From Streptomonospora litoralis (GTDB lineage: Bacteria; Actinomycetota; Actinomycetes; Streptosporangiales; Streptosporangiaceae), in NCBI RefSeq assembly GCF_004323735.1, contig NZ_CP036455.1, forward strand, positions 2,227,101 to 2,291,100: 64,000 nucleotides of DNA. The letters run 5' to 3'. How positions within the stretch are numbered: position 1 is the stretch's first letter; the number at the start of each line of letters is the position of its first letter. Below are positions 26,164 through 34,343 of the stretch, piece by piece. A program made the translations under genes and the position numbers. The notes beneath the pieces were generated by a model. It saw nothing but the letters and a program-made list of their open reading frames with translations, was not told the origin of the DNA and did not search any database.

Positions 26164-26982
26164 ATGGGGAACCGAGTGAAGGAATCCGGGGCGCGCTGGG
26201 GGGCCGAGTGCCGACGACTGCGTGATCTAGCTGGGAAAACGCAGCAAGAGCTAGCCGATGCGCTACACGTGTCCGCAGTCACCGTCAGCTCTTGGGAGAC
26301 GGGGCGCAGAATGCCCAATCAGGACATTGTGGAACAACTGGATGCTGTCTTATCTACAGGCGGAGCGCTGACGCGGCTCCGTAACGAACTGGTCAACCGC
26401 AGAGATGTTCCCGAATGGTTCCGCGACGAGATCCTGATGGAGCGCCGAGCCCATGAGATCAGGCACTACCAACCGCTCGTCGTTCCCGGGCTCTTGCAGA
26501 CAGAGGACTACGCCAGAGCGCTGATAGCCGCCCGTCTGGGCCGATCCAACTCCGAGCGCGTGCGGAACCTGGTCAAGACACGCACCGAGAGACTCGGGCG
26601 GCTCGCTCAAACAGAACCGCTTCTATGGTTCGTGATCCGCCAAGCGGTGTTCGAGCAGCCTGTGGGCATCCCCGCGGTGATGCAGCACCAACTCGACGAG
26701 ATCGCGCGTCAGGCCGAAGAAGAGCGCATCCGTGTTCAGGTGCTACCTAGCGAACGCGGAGCGGTCGGACTGTGTGACGCCTTCCGCGTGATGACGCTTA
26801 ACGAGACGCAAACCGTCGCATTCGTGGAGCACACCGTTGGCAGTACCCTGTTCGACGCACCCGAGCGCGTGAACGAACTGTCGCGACTGTTCGGTTTCAT
26901 CTCGGCCGAGGCGGTCTCCCCAGCCGAGTCGATCATCCTCATTCGCCGCATCAACAAGGAGAGGTATGGACACGTGGACTAA
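26164..26982 (+). CDS. XRE-family regulator with DUF5753 domain
   Basis: A 272-aa transcription regulator. The N-terminal HTH_XRE domain spans residues 11-65 (LRDLAGKTQQELADALHVSAVTVSSWETGRRMP) and the C-terminal DUF5753 effector domain spans roughly 80-265 (HYQPLVVPGLLQTEDYARALI, WFVIRQAVFEQPVG, VQVLPSERGAVG). Such proteins pair with DUF397 partners and control development or antibiotic production in Streptomyces (BldB/WhiJ-type systems). The gene has lower GC and different codon use from its neighbours, consistent with accessory DNA. It overlaps the DUF397 gene by 17 bases. Confidence 0.93.
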   Translation: MGNRVKESGARWGAECRRLRDLAGKTQQELADALHVSAVTVSSWETGRRMPNQDIVEQLDAVLSTGGALTRLRNELVNRRDVPEWFRDEILMERRAHEIRHYQPLVVPGLLQTEDYARALIAARLGRSNSERVRNLVKTRTERLGRLAQTEPLLWFVIRQAVFEQPVGIPAVMQHQLDEIARQAEEERIRVQVLPSERGAVGLCDAFRVMTLNETQTVAFVEHTVGSTLFDAPERVNELSRLFGFISAEAVSPAESIILIRRINKERYGHVD

Positions 26983-27145
26983 GTCGAGCTACAGCAACAA
27001 CAGCGGGGGCGAGTGTGTCGAGGTCCGCGTGGCCGCAGCTCGCGCGTGGATCGACGTGCGCGACTCCCGGACCCCCGACCTCGGCCACCTCAGCTTCGGG
27101 ACCGCCGAGTGGCGGGCATTCCTGGCCGAAGCCGACCGGCTGTAG
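26966..27145 (+). CDS. DUF397 protein (59 aa)
   Basis: A 59-aa protein beginning MDTWTKSSYSNNSGGECVEV, the diagnostic DUF397 pattern (W-KSSYS----ECVEV, then DSRTPDLGHLSF and EWRAFLA). It starts inside the end of the XRE gene behind GGAGAGG, so the two are translationally coupled. In characterised cases the small protein acts together with, and antagonises, the XRE partner; here this is family inference. Confidence 0.93.
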   Translation: MDTWTKSSYSNNSGGECVEVRVAAARAWIDVRDSRTPDLGHLSFGTAEWRAFLAEADRL

Positions 27146-27176
27146 CGCGGCACCCCCTTCGGGGACAGCGGACTAC

Positions 27177-27682
27177 TAGTACTTCGTTACGTTCCTGAAT
27201 TCCGTGTGCCGACCCGGTCGACTCGGGCGTGCGGTCTTCGGCCCGCCCGCGCACGGCTCGGCACGCCGACGGCGCCTCGGGCCTGCTGTGCGGCCTTGGC
27301 GCCAGGCGGGTGGCGGGCCGCCTGAGCTGAAAAGCGGCGGCAACGGCGGCGGCCCCTCCCGCCCGCGCCGGCGCTGTTCCGCTCCCGTGGCCGGGCGGGG
27401 CTCGGGACATCCGAACGCCCGATCAGCACCGAGTCTTACTTCAGGGACACTTTCGGCGTCGAGACTGTCCCTGGAGCCGTTCTCGGCGCGCCGTCGGGCG
27501 CCCAACCGGCGGGCACCCGGCCCGGTGGGCGCGGGCCCGCCCCGCTGCCGCCGTCGCCGCCGCTTTTCCTCCAGACCACCCTCCGCCCGGCAGGCCACAA
27601 GGCCGCCCAGCGGGCCCGGGCCGCCTTGTCCGGGGTGCCTTCCCCGCCTACCGCCACCAGCGACGCACGTAACGAAGTACTA
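27177..27682. mobile_element. Non-autonomous element with 16-bp terminal inverted repeats
   Basis: A 506-bp interval bounded by TAGTACTTCGTTACGT (27177-27192) and its exact reverse complement (27667-27682); the arms extend imperfectly a few bases outward. No ORF inside resembles a protein. The interior contains one forward and one inverted copy of the GC-rich module found in the composite elements (forward near 27270-27350, inverted near 27490-27620), with a CAGGGACA...TGTCCCTG palindrome between them (27440-27475). The right end abuts the TAG stop of the Lrp-like gene, and the left end lies 31 bases after the DUF397 stop. It fits a MITE-like or integron-like mobile repeat. Confidence 0.7.
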
Positions 27683-27961
27683 CTACTCCATCCCCAGCGA
27701 GAACGCCGCCTCCAGGTCGTGGTTGGAGTAGGCGTGGAAGGCGATGTGGGTGTCGGAGCCCAGCACGCCCGGGACCTTGTTGACGTGGCCGGGGATGACC
27801 TCGGCCAGGTCCTCGTGGCCGCGCACGCGCACCATGGCGATCAGGTCGACGCCGCCGGTGACCGAGTAGACCTCGCTGACACCGCTGATCTCGGCGATCG
27901 CCTCGGCGACCTCGGGGATGCGGGCGACATCGGCCTTGATCATGACGATCGCGGTGATCAC
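27683..27961 (-). CDS. Stand-alone Lrp/AsnC effector-binding (RAM) domain protein
   Basis: A 92-aa protein consisting only of the RAM domain of the Lrp/AsnC family: VITAIVMIKADVARIPEVAEAIAEISGVSEVYSVTGGVDLIAMVRVRGHEDL. The DNA-binding HTH half is absent, as in stand-alone amino-acid-sensing RAM proteins. It probably oligomerises and binds an amino acid or partners a full-length regulator. The GTG at 27961 follows GGAGGAG. It lies 41 bases downstream of the rhomboid gene on the same strand. The last codons (GLGMEstop) directly touch the terminal repeat of the adjacent element. Confidence 0.9.
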   Translation of the reverse strand: MITAIVMIKADVARIPEVAEAIAEISGVSEVYSVTGGVDLIAMVRVRGHEDLAEVIPGHVNKVPGVLGSDTHIAFHAYSNHDLEAAFSLGME

Positions 27962-28002
27962 AGGGGCTCCTCCTGGTCGGTCGGCCTGGCGGTCCGGCGG
28001 GC

Positions 28003-28770
28003 TCAGTACACGTCCGAGCGGCGCATGCCGGAGCGCCAGCGTATGCGGTGCATCAGCAGCGCGCCGAGGACCCCGGCGATGAAGCCGTAGACGTGGGCCG
28101 CGTAGGCGACGCCGCTCTCCGAGCCGGGATAGGTCGACATGCTGATGTAGAGAAAATACTGGAGGACGAAGTAGGTGCCCACGAGCGCCCAGCCGGGCAG
28201 GCGCACCGGGACCACGATGAACACCAGGGTGACGACCCGGCTGCGGTGCTGCACGAGCAGGTAGGCGCCGAGCACGGCGGAGATGGCGCCCGACGCGCCC
28301 ACCAGCGGGATCTCCGCCGACGCCTGGCTGAGGGCGAACGCGTAGGTGGCCACCAGCCCGCCGCCCAAGTAGAGGCCGAGGTAGCGCAGCCGGCCCAGGC
28401 GGTCCTCCACGACCGGCCCGAAGACGAACAGGTAGACCATGTTGCCGATGAGGTGGGCCGGACCGCCGTGCATGAACATGGATGTGAAGGCCGACACCCA
28501 GGCGACCTTGGTATGGCCGGGGTCGGGGCAGACGTCGGACCCCTCGACCTGGGCACCGCCCAGCAACTCCACCGGGACGGCCGCCCAGCGCAGGAAGTAG
28601 TGCTCGACGGCGCACTCGCGGGGCAGAGCCTGGCCCCCGTACCAGAAGGCCAGCAGCGACAGCGGCGAGACGAGGTAGGCGACGACGTTCGCGGCGATGA
28701 GCGCGTAGGTCACCGTGGGCACGCGCCGTACCGGGTAGTCGTCACTCAGCGGGATACCCGCCATCTGCAC
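28003..28770 (-). CDS. Rhomboid-family intramembrane serine protease
   Basis: A 255-aa polytopic membrane protease. Six core helices are visible, with HGGPAHLIGNMVYLFVFG (helix 2 and the conserved Asn), the catalytic Ser in VGASGAISAVLGAY and the catalytic His in YAAHVYGFIAGVLGALL. A periplasmic loop with two Cys (residues about 53 and 81) lies between helices 1 and 2. Substrates are unknown. It is followed on the same strand by the Lrp-like gene. Confidence 0.92.
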   Translation of the reverse strand: MQMAGIPLSDDYPVRRVPTVTYALIAANVVAYLVSPLSLLAFWYGGQALPRECAVEHYFLRWAAVPVELLGGAQVEGSDVCPDPGHTKVAWVSAFTSMFMHGGPAHLIGNMVYLFVFGPVVEDRLGRLRYLGLYLGGGLVATYAFALSQASAEIPLVGASGAISAVLGAYLLVQHRSRVVTLVFIVVPVRLPGWALVGTYFVLQYFLYISMSTYPGSESGVAYAAHVYGFIAGVLGALLMHRIRWRSGMRRSDVY

Positions 28771-28837
28771 TCCTTGGGCGAGGACTCCGGGCCACTGCGG
28801 GCGCGGGGCGGCCGGAATCGCCCCGCCGGCGCGGGCG

Positions 28838-30586
28838 TCAGCGGTGCGAAAGCGCCGACAGGCCGCCGCCGCGGTCCCAGTCTGTCAGGTGGCGATACTT
28901 CTCCGCCCCGTTGACGGGGCATGTCCAGCCTTCGGTGGATTCGGCCAGCCGCACGCCGGGGCCCTCAAGCCAGCGCAGCACGCATTCCATCTCCCAGGCG
29001 CTGGCGCACGGCGCGGGGCCCGGACCGGGGAAGACCGACTCCGCGGTGCCCGTCAGGGCCGAGACGAACTCCGCGGCGTCGGCGCCCGGCTCCATCAGGC
29101 CGCTGTTGACCAGCCGCCCGTGGCGGACGACGTGTACCTCCCATCCGGGGCGCAGGGCGCCGGAGTCGCCGCTGGCGGGTGCCGCCGCGACCAGTTCGGG
29201 GATGGCCGACAGCGCGGCGAGGCGCTGGCTGCGCGCCGCGGCGGTGAGGAAGGCGGCCAGCCGGTCGCGGTGGTCGGCGGCCTCCTCGTAGCGCAGTTGC
29301 GCCGACAGTTCCGAGATCTGGGCGGTGATGCGCTCGACGACAGCCGAAGGGTCGGCGGTCATGGCCGACTGCGCGGCATCGGCGTGCACGGCGTAGTCCG
29401 CCGCGGATTCGGCGCCCGAGCACGGCGCGCCGCAGCGGCCCAGCTCGAACAGCACGCAGGCGGCCGTCGGGTTCTTCGGCGTGATGCGCCGGGTGCACTG
29501 GCGTAGCGGAAACGCCTGGTGCAGCGCCTCGCGGGCGCGCTCGGCCGCACGCGCGGAGCCGAAGGGGCCCAGGTAGGGCGCGCCGTCGTCGCGCACGGCG
29601 CGCACGATCGACAGCCGCGGGAAGTCCTCGCGGGTGAGCTTCAGCCAGGGGGAGCGCTCCGGGTTGCGTGAGCGCCGGTTGTAGGGCGGCTTGCGCTCGG
29701 CGATCAGCCGCAGTTCGCGGACCTCGGCCTCCAGCCCGGTCTCGCAGACGATGGGGGTGACCCCTTCGACCAGCGCCGCCATCTCGCGGATGCGCCCGCG
29801 CTTCTCCGAGCCCGTGAAGTAGGTGCGCACGCGGCGGCGCAGGTTGGTGCTCTTGCCCACGTACAGGGCGTCGCCCTTGGCGTCGGTGAAGACGTAGACG
29901 CCGGGGGCCGCGGGGACGTTCTCGGCGATGCGGCGCTTGCCGCGCTGGGCCGCGGTGGGCGCCGAGCGGAACCGGCGCAGTTCCTCGGCGGTGTCGACAC
30001 CGAAGGAGCCCAGGCGCTCCAGCAGTCCGTGCAGCACGCCCACGGTGGCGCGGGCGTCGTCGAGGGCGCGGTGGGTGGGCTGGTCGGGCACACCGAAGTA
30101 GCCGGCGAGCGTGCCGAGCTTGTGGTTGGGCACCTCCTCGCGGGTGACGAGCCGGCGGGCCAGCCGGACCGTGTCGACGACCTGGGGGGAGGGCCAGTCG
30201 TGGCCGTGCTCGGCGCAGGCGGCCCGCAGGAAACCGACGTCGAAGGGGGCGTTGTGCGCCACCAGGATGGCGCCGCGCTCCAAACCGGCGAACTCCAGGA
30301 ACCCGGGCAGCACCGCGTCGACGGCCGGCGCCGGGGCGACCATGGCCTGGGTGATGCCGGTGAGCAGGGTGATGAACGGCGGGATGGGCAGGCCGGGGTT
30401 GACCAGTGTGGAGAACTCGCCCACAACCTCGCCGCCGCGTACCTTGACCGCGCCGATCTCGGTGATGCCCGCGGCGTCGGCGCGTGTTCCGGTGGTTTCC
30501 AGGTCGACGACGACGAACGTGCTCTCCGACAGAGGAGTGCCCAGGTCGTCGAGGGTGCCTTGAACGGGGGTGTGCTGCTCGGCCAC
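28838..30586 (-). CDS. DEDDh exonuclease fused to UvrC-like GIY-YIG domain
   Basis: A 582-aa fusion. Residues 20-185 form a DnaQ/epsilon-type 3'-5' exonuclease (VVDLETTGTRAD, HNAPFDVGFL, HRALDDARATV). Residues about 215-300 form a GIY-YIG nuclease-like domain (APGVYVFTDAKGDALYVGKSTNLRRRV), and the remainder resembles the UvrC middle region including a UvrB-binding-like helix (ERITAQISELSAQLRYEEAADHRDRL) but no HhH or endonuclease V-like C-terminus. The architecture is known in actinobacteria and is often annotated as a DEDD exonuclease; a role in DNA repair is likely. GTG start at 30586 with no clear ribosome site. Confidence 0.92.
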   Translation of the reverse strand: MAEQHTPVQGTLDDLGTPLSESTFVVVDLETTGTRADAAGITEIGAVKVRGGEVVGEFSTLVNPGLPIPPFITLLTGITQAMVAPAPAVDAVLPGFLEFAGLERGAILVAHNAPFDVGFLRAACAEHGHDWPSPQVVDTVRLARRLVTREEVPNHKLGTLAGYFGVPDQPTHRALDDARATVGVLHGLLERLGSFGVDTAEELRRFRSAPTAAQRGKRRIAENVPAAPGVYVFTDAKGDALYVGKSTNLRRRVRTYFTGSEKRGRIREMAALVEGVTPIVCETGLEAEVRELRLIAERKPPYNRRSRNPERSPWLKLTREDFPRLSIVRAVRDDGAPYLGPFGSARAAERAREALHQAFPLRQCTRRITPKNPTAACVLFELGRCGAPCSGAESAADYAVHADAAQSAMTADPSAVVERITAQISELSAQLRYEEAADHRDRLAAFLTAAARSQRLAALSAIPELVAAAPASGDSGALRPGWEVHVVRHGRLVNSGLMEPGADAAEFVSALTGTAESVFPGPGPAPCASAWEMECVLRWLEGPGVRLAESTEGWTCPVNGAEKYRHLTDWDRGGGLSALSHR

Positions 30587-31000
30587 CCGGCCAGGGTAAT
30601 CGCCGGATATGACCGAACCGCGGCGGGGAGGGTCGCTGCGGCGGCTGTCGGTGCAGGTGGGGCCGCCTCCGGGGGCGGGTGTGCGGGTGTCGCGCGCCGC
30701 GTCCGGGTGCGCGGTTCGGACGGTTTCCGGGGTGTGCTCCGTGGAAAGATTGCCCAGACCCCGCGCGAGGTCGCCGACCGCGCTGGTCGCGGCCGTTCGG
30801 CGCGGCGCGCCCCGGATCCGGCGGCGCGCATTTCAGCAGGAGCGAAAGGAGACGGCTGTGCGAGATCCGGCTCGGCCCCGGTGCCGGCGCCGCACCACCC
30901 GCATCGGTCCCGTCGGCCGCGGCGCGTCGCAGCGCGTCGGCGGCCGTACGGTGGGCGCGTCCTCGGCCGGTACCGGTCCCGTCGGCGCAGCGGAGTGGAC
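30587..31000. other. Intergenic region upstream of NYN protein gene
   Basis: About 410 bases between divergent genes, with no supported ORF. It carries the promoters of both neighbours; a weak GGAG lies about ten bases before the ATG at 31001. I see nothing else. Confidence 0.4.
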
Positions 31001-32440
31001 ATGAGTTCGGAGGCGGCCGGGCAGCGCGGTCCCGGCGACGCCGCAGCGGCGGCCGGGGAGACCGGCGGCCCCGACAGTCCGGACAGCTTGGACAACCCGG
31101 ACAGCCCGGACCGTCCCGACGACGGCCAAAGCGACGGCGACGGCACCCAGCGCCCGCTGCCGGATGCGGTGCGCACCCGCATCATCGAGTACGGCTCCGA
31201 AGTCCTGGGCGGAATGCGGGCGGCAAATCTGCCGCCGGTGCTGCGCCGCGTCGCCAAGTTCGAGCCGCGCCGCCGCGCGCGCCTGGCCGGGCCCCAGATC
31301 GCGGCGCAGCTGGAATCGGACGCGGATTTCCGCGCCCGGGTGGGCGAACGGGTCGAGCAGGTCTGGCCGGAGTTGGCCGAGGAGCTGCGCCGGGGCGTGG
31401 TCCCGCCCGCGGCCGACCCGGTCGCGGTGGCCGCGGCCGCCTACCTGCTGCGTCCGGACGGGTGGCGGCGGATCGTGGACCGCGTCCGCGAGGAGCTGGA
31501 TCGCCAGGAGAGCGCGAAGGAGGCCGGTGACGCGGCCGAGACCATCGCCGAGCTGCGCCGCCAGTTGGAGGAGGCCAGAAACAGCCGCCGCGAGGAGCTG
31601 TCGCGGCTGCGCAGCGAACTGAAGGACCACCGCAGCACCATCGCCGACCTGCGCCGCAGGCTGCACACCGAGCGCGAGCGCGCCAAGGAGGCGGTCAGCG
31701 AGGCCGAGCAGGCGGTTGCGGAGGCGGCGGACCGCGATGCCACCACGACCGGTCAGGTCAACGCGGTGGAGGCGGAGAACCGCCGGTTGCGCAACCGTCT
31801 CGCGGCGGCCGAGACCCAGGTGGAGAACGCCCGCCGCGCCGCCCGCGCGGGCCGCAGCGCCGACGAGGCGCGGCTGCGTGTCCTGCTCGACGTGCTGCTG
31901 GAAGCCGCTCACGGGCTGCGTCGCGAGCTCGCGCTGCCCACGTCCATCGAGAGCCCGGCCGACCTGGTCGCCGAACAGCGCCCGGCCGAGGAAGCCGCTG
32001 CGGTGCCCGGCCGCGGGCTGCCCGACGACGACCCCGGCCTGGTCGACGAACTGCTCGGCTTGCCCCGGATGCACCTGCTCGTGGACGGCTACAACGTCAC
32101 CAAGACCGGCTACGGCACCCTTCCGCTGGCCGACCAGCGCAGCCGCCTGCTGTCGTCCCTCGAAGGGCTCGCCAGCCGCACCAAGGCGGAGATCACCTGC
32201 GTCTTCGACGGCGCCGACGTCGGTACGCCGCCGGTGCTCTCCGCGACGCGCCGCGTGCGGCTGCTGTTCAGCGCGCCGGAGGAGACCGCCGACGAGCTGA
32301 TCATCCGCCTGGTGCGCGCCGAGCCGCGGGGGCGGCCGCTGGCCGTGGTCACCTCCGACCAGGAGATCGTCGCCGCGGTGCGCCGCGAGGGCGCGCGCAC
32401 CGTCTCCTCGGCGCTGCTGCTGCGCCGGCTGGGCGGGTGA
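31001..32440 (+). CDS. NYN-domain (YacP-like) RNA-binding/nuclease protein
   Basis: A 479-aa protein. Residues 1-50 are acidic and low complexity (SPDSLDNPDSPDRPDD). A helical domain follows (about 55-165). A long coiled coil rich in Arg and Glu spans about 170-290 (AAETIAELRRQLEEARNSRREELSRLR). The C-terminal NYN/YacP-type PIN-like domain is at about 345-475 (MHLLVDGYNVTKTGYG, VFDGADVG, TSDQEIVAAVRREGARTVSS) with its acidic residues intact. NYN domains act on RNA, and a ribosome- or tRNA-linked endonuclease role is the family inference. The ATG at 31001 was chosen over a much longer antisense-like extension. Confidence 0.88.
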   Translation: MSSEAAGQRGPGDAAAAAGETGGPDSPDSLDNPDSPDRPDDGQSDGDGTQRPLPDAVRTRIIEYGSEVLGGMRAANLPPVLRRVAKFEPRRRARLAGPQIAAQLESDADFRARVGERVEQVWPELAEELRRGVVPPAADPVAVAAAAYLLRPDGWRRIVDRVREELDRQESAKEAGDAAETIAELRRQLEEARNSRREELSRLRSELKDHRSTIADLRRRLHTERERAKEAVSEAEQAVAEAADRDATTTGQVNAVEAENRRLRNRLAAAETQVENARRAARAGRSADEARLRVLLDVLLEAAHGLRRELALPTSIESPADLVAEQRPAEEAAAVPGRGLPDDDPGLVDELLGLPRMHLLVDGYNVTKTGYGTLPLADQRSRLLSSLEGLASRTKAEITCVFDGADVGTPPVLSATRRVRLLFSAPEETADELIIRLVRAEPRGRPLAVVTSDQEIVAAVRREGARTVSSALLLRRLGG

Positions 32441-32851
32441 GCCCGTATCCGCGGCGCTTGGCTCGTGCCGGGCCGCGGCCCGGCACGAGCCCGCAACGAG
32501 CCCGGCGCGAGGCCCGCGCGTTGCGAAATCGCCGTGTGCGCCGGGTGACGGGCCTGCCGCTGTGGTTGAGGTGGCCCGTGCGGTCCGCTAAGTTCTACGC
32601 GGAGCTTGATCGGTTTCCCGCGTCGCAGGCGGGTGTCGCGGTGGCGGACACGACGGCGTGTCCGCCCGGACCGGCGTGCCGCGGGGAGTTCCTTCCCCGG
32701 AGCGGGCAGCGGTGATCCGCCGCCGCGCTTGTCCGAAAGGCTTGAACGCCGTGCCCGCGGTCCCGCTCACGCGGCGCTGCGCGGCCTCTCCGGTAACCGC
32801 ACTGCCCCCTCGTCCCGCATGTGGACTGACCCGTAAGGAGCGTGGACCGCC
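32441..32851. other. Intergenic region before first NlpC/P60 gene
   Basis: About 410 bases. A perfect 32-bp palindrome at 32460-32491 terminates the NYN gene. The rest is a long 5' region of the hydrolase gene. I searched it by eye for the c-di-AMP (ydaO) riboswitch that precedes similar genes in Streptomyces and could not find its conserved blocks. TAAGGAGCG provides the ribosome site. Confidence 0.45.
32460..32491. terminator. Terminator of NYN gene
   Basis: A perfect palindrome with 16-base arms GGCTCGTGCCGGGCCG, located 20 bases after the stop codon. No T-run. Confidence 0.75.
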
Positions 32852-33847
32852 ATGACGAGCACAGGTGGTCGGCGCACGGCCCGCCGGCTCGCGACCGGTT
32901 TCGGGGTCGTCGCCGCCGGAGGCCTCATCGTGCCTTCCGGGGTCGCCTATGCCGAGCCGACCCAGGAGGAGGTCGAGTCCAAGCTCGGCGAGCTCCAGGA
33001 GCAGGCCGACGGCATCGTCCAGGACTACAACAAGGCCAAAGAGGACTACGACGCCGCCAAGGAGAAGGCCGACGACCTGAAGGAGCGGGTCGGCGACGAG
33101 CAGGAGCGCTACGAGAAGCTGCGCGACGACGTCGCGGAGTTCGCCAGCGCCGCCTATCAGGGCAGCGACCTCTCCGCGCCGTCGACGGTCATCAACACCG
33201 GCTCGCCCGAGGACCTGCTGGCCCAGTCGGCCGACATCGGCTACCTCTCGGAGCACCAGAAGGAGAAGCTGGACGACTTCAGCGACTCCTCCGAGCGCCT
33301 GTTCCGGCTGAAGGACGAGGCGGATTCCGCCCTTGCGGAGGCCAAGGACAAGAAGGACGAGATCGAGCAGAAGAAGGACGAGGTCGAGGAGAAGATCGAC
33401 GAGCAGGAGGACCTGCTCGCCGAGTTCCCCGAGGCCGAGCCCGCGTCCGGAGGCGACGACTCCGCCGGTGCGTCCTACACCGGCCCGGCCTCCGGTAACG
33501 CCCGCGCCGCCCTCGACTTCGCCTTCGCCCAGGTGGGAAAGCCCTACGTCTACGGCGCCACGGGCCCCAGCAGCTACGACTGCTCCGGCCTGGTGATGCG
33601 CGCGTGGGGCGCCGCCGGGGTGAGCCTGCCGCGCACCACCTACGGCCAGGCCGAGGTCGGCCACCGCGTCAGCCGGGATCAGCTGCAGCCGGGCGACATC
33701 GTCTTCTTCTACGGCGGCCTGGGCCACGACGGCCTCTACGTCGGAAACGGGCAGATGGTGCACGCGCCGCGCACCGGCAGGAACGTCGAGGTCGTGTCGC
33801 TGTCGGGCTACTGGGACAGCCAGTTCCAGTTCGGCGTCCGTCCGTAA
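32852..33847 (+). CDS. Secreted NlpC/P60 (C40) peptidoglycan hydrolase
   Basis: A 331-aa exported endopeptidase cutting within peptide stems of peptidoglycan. A twin-Arg-containing signal peptide (about 1-36, cleavage near VAYAEP) is followed by a long coiled coil (about 38-205) and a C-terminal NlpC/P60 domain. The domain shows catalytic Cys in YDCSGL, His in GHDGLYVG (most relatives have HVG) and the third polar residue in VHAPRTG. The RipA/p60-like architecture matches septum-associated hydrolases. A close paralogue lies 500 bases downstream. AAGGAGCG precedes the ATG. Confidence 0.94.
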   Translation: MTSTGGRRTARRLATGFGVVAAGGLIVPSGVAYAEPTQEEVESKLGELQEQADGIVQDYNKAKEDYDAAKEKADDLKERVGDEQERYEKLRDDVAEFASAAYQGSDLSAPSTVINTGSPEDLLAQSADIGYLSEHQKEKLDDFSDSSERLFRLKDEADSALAEAKDKKDEIEQKKDEVEEKIDEQEDLLAEFPEAEPASGGDDSAGASYTGPASGNARAALDFAFAQVGKPYVYGATGPSSYDCSGLVMRAWGAAGVSLPRTTYGQAEVGHRVSRDQLQPGDIVFFYGGLGHDGLYVGNGQMVHAPRTGRNVEVVSLSGYWDSQFQFGVRP

Positions 33848-34343
33848 GCAAAGCGGTTCGCCCGGGGCGGCCGCGGTGTGCCGTTGCCGGGACGTGTGTG
33901 CCGATCGTCATATCCCGGGCGGGGAGCGGCCACGGGCGCCGGGCCGCGGTCTGCGCCGCTTCGCGGCGGCCGGGGCGACTTGGTGCTCGTTTGGGATGCG
34001 GATGGTTCCTCCTTTGCAATGCGGACATGCCGTAAATCGCCAGAAAAAGTAACGAAACGGTTGAGTATGGTGTCGGGGATGCACTAGTGTTCCTCGCCGA
34101 GTGCGGTCGTCGCTCTTGCCGCCAGAAGGGCGGCAGCGGCCGCCTCCCGCCGACCTCCGCACCGGCCGCCCCACCGCTCGGCCGGCGGAGACCGGACCCC
34201 GCGGTCGCGTCCCCCGCGCGCCGCACGCAGACTCCCCGGGTGTTTTCGGCTGCCATCAGCCTCCGCGGTCCGACCTGTGCCGCGTCGCCGCCCGGCCTGC
34301 GCCCCTCCGGTAGGCGGTCCTGGCAGAAAGGTGTGCCACCATC
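33848..34343. other. Intergenic region between NlpC/P60 paralogues
   Basis: About 500 bases, non-coding. A distinctly AT-richer block at 33995-34090 (GCCAGAAAAAGTAACGAAACGG, then TTGAGTATGGTG) probably holds the promoter of the second hydrolase, leaving a leader of about 250 bases. No known riboswitch was recognised. Confidence 0.45.

Noticed and set aside
32441-34343. c-di-AMP (ydaO) riboswitch before the two NlpC/P60 genes
   Set aside because: Both leaders are long enough and such switches precede similar genes in Streptomyces, but I could not find the conserved aptamer blocks by eye; a covariance-model search would decide.
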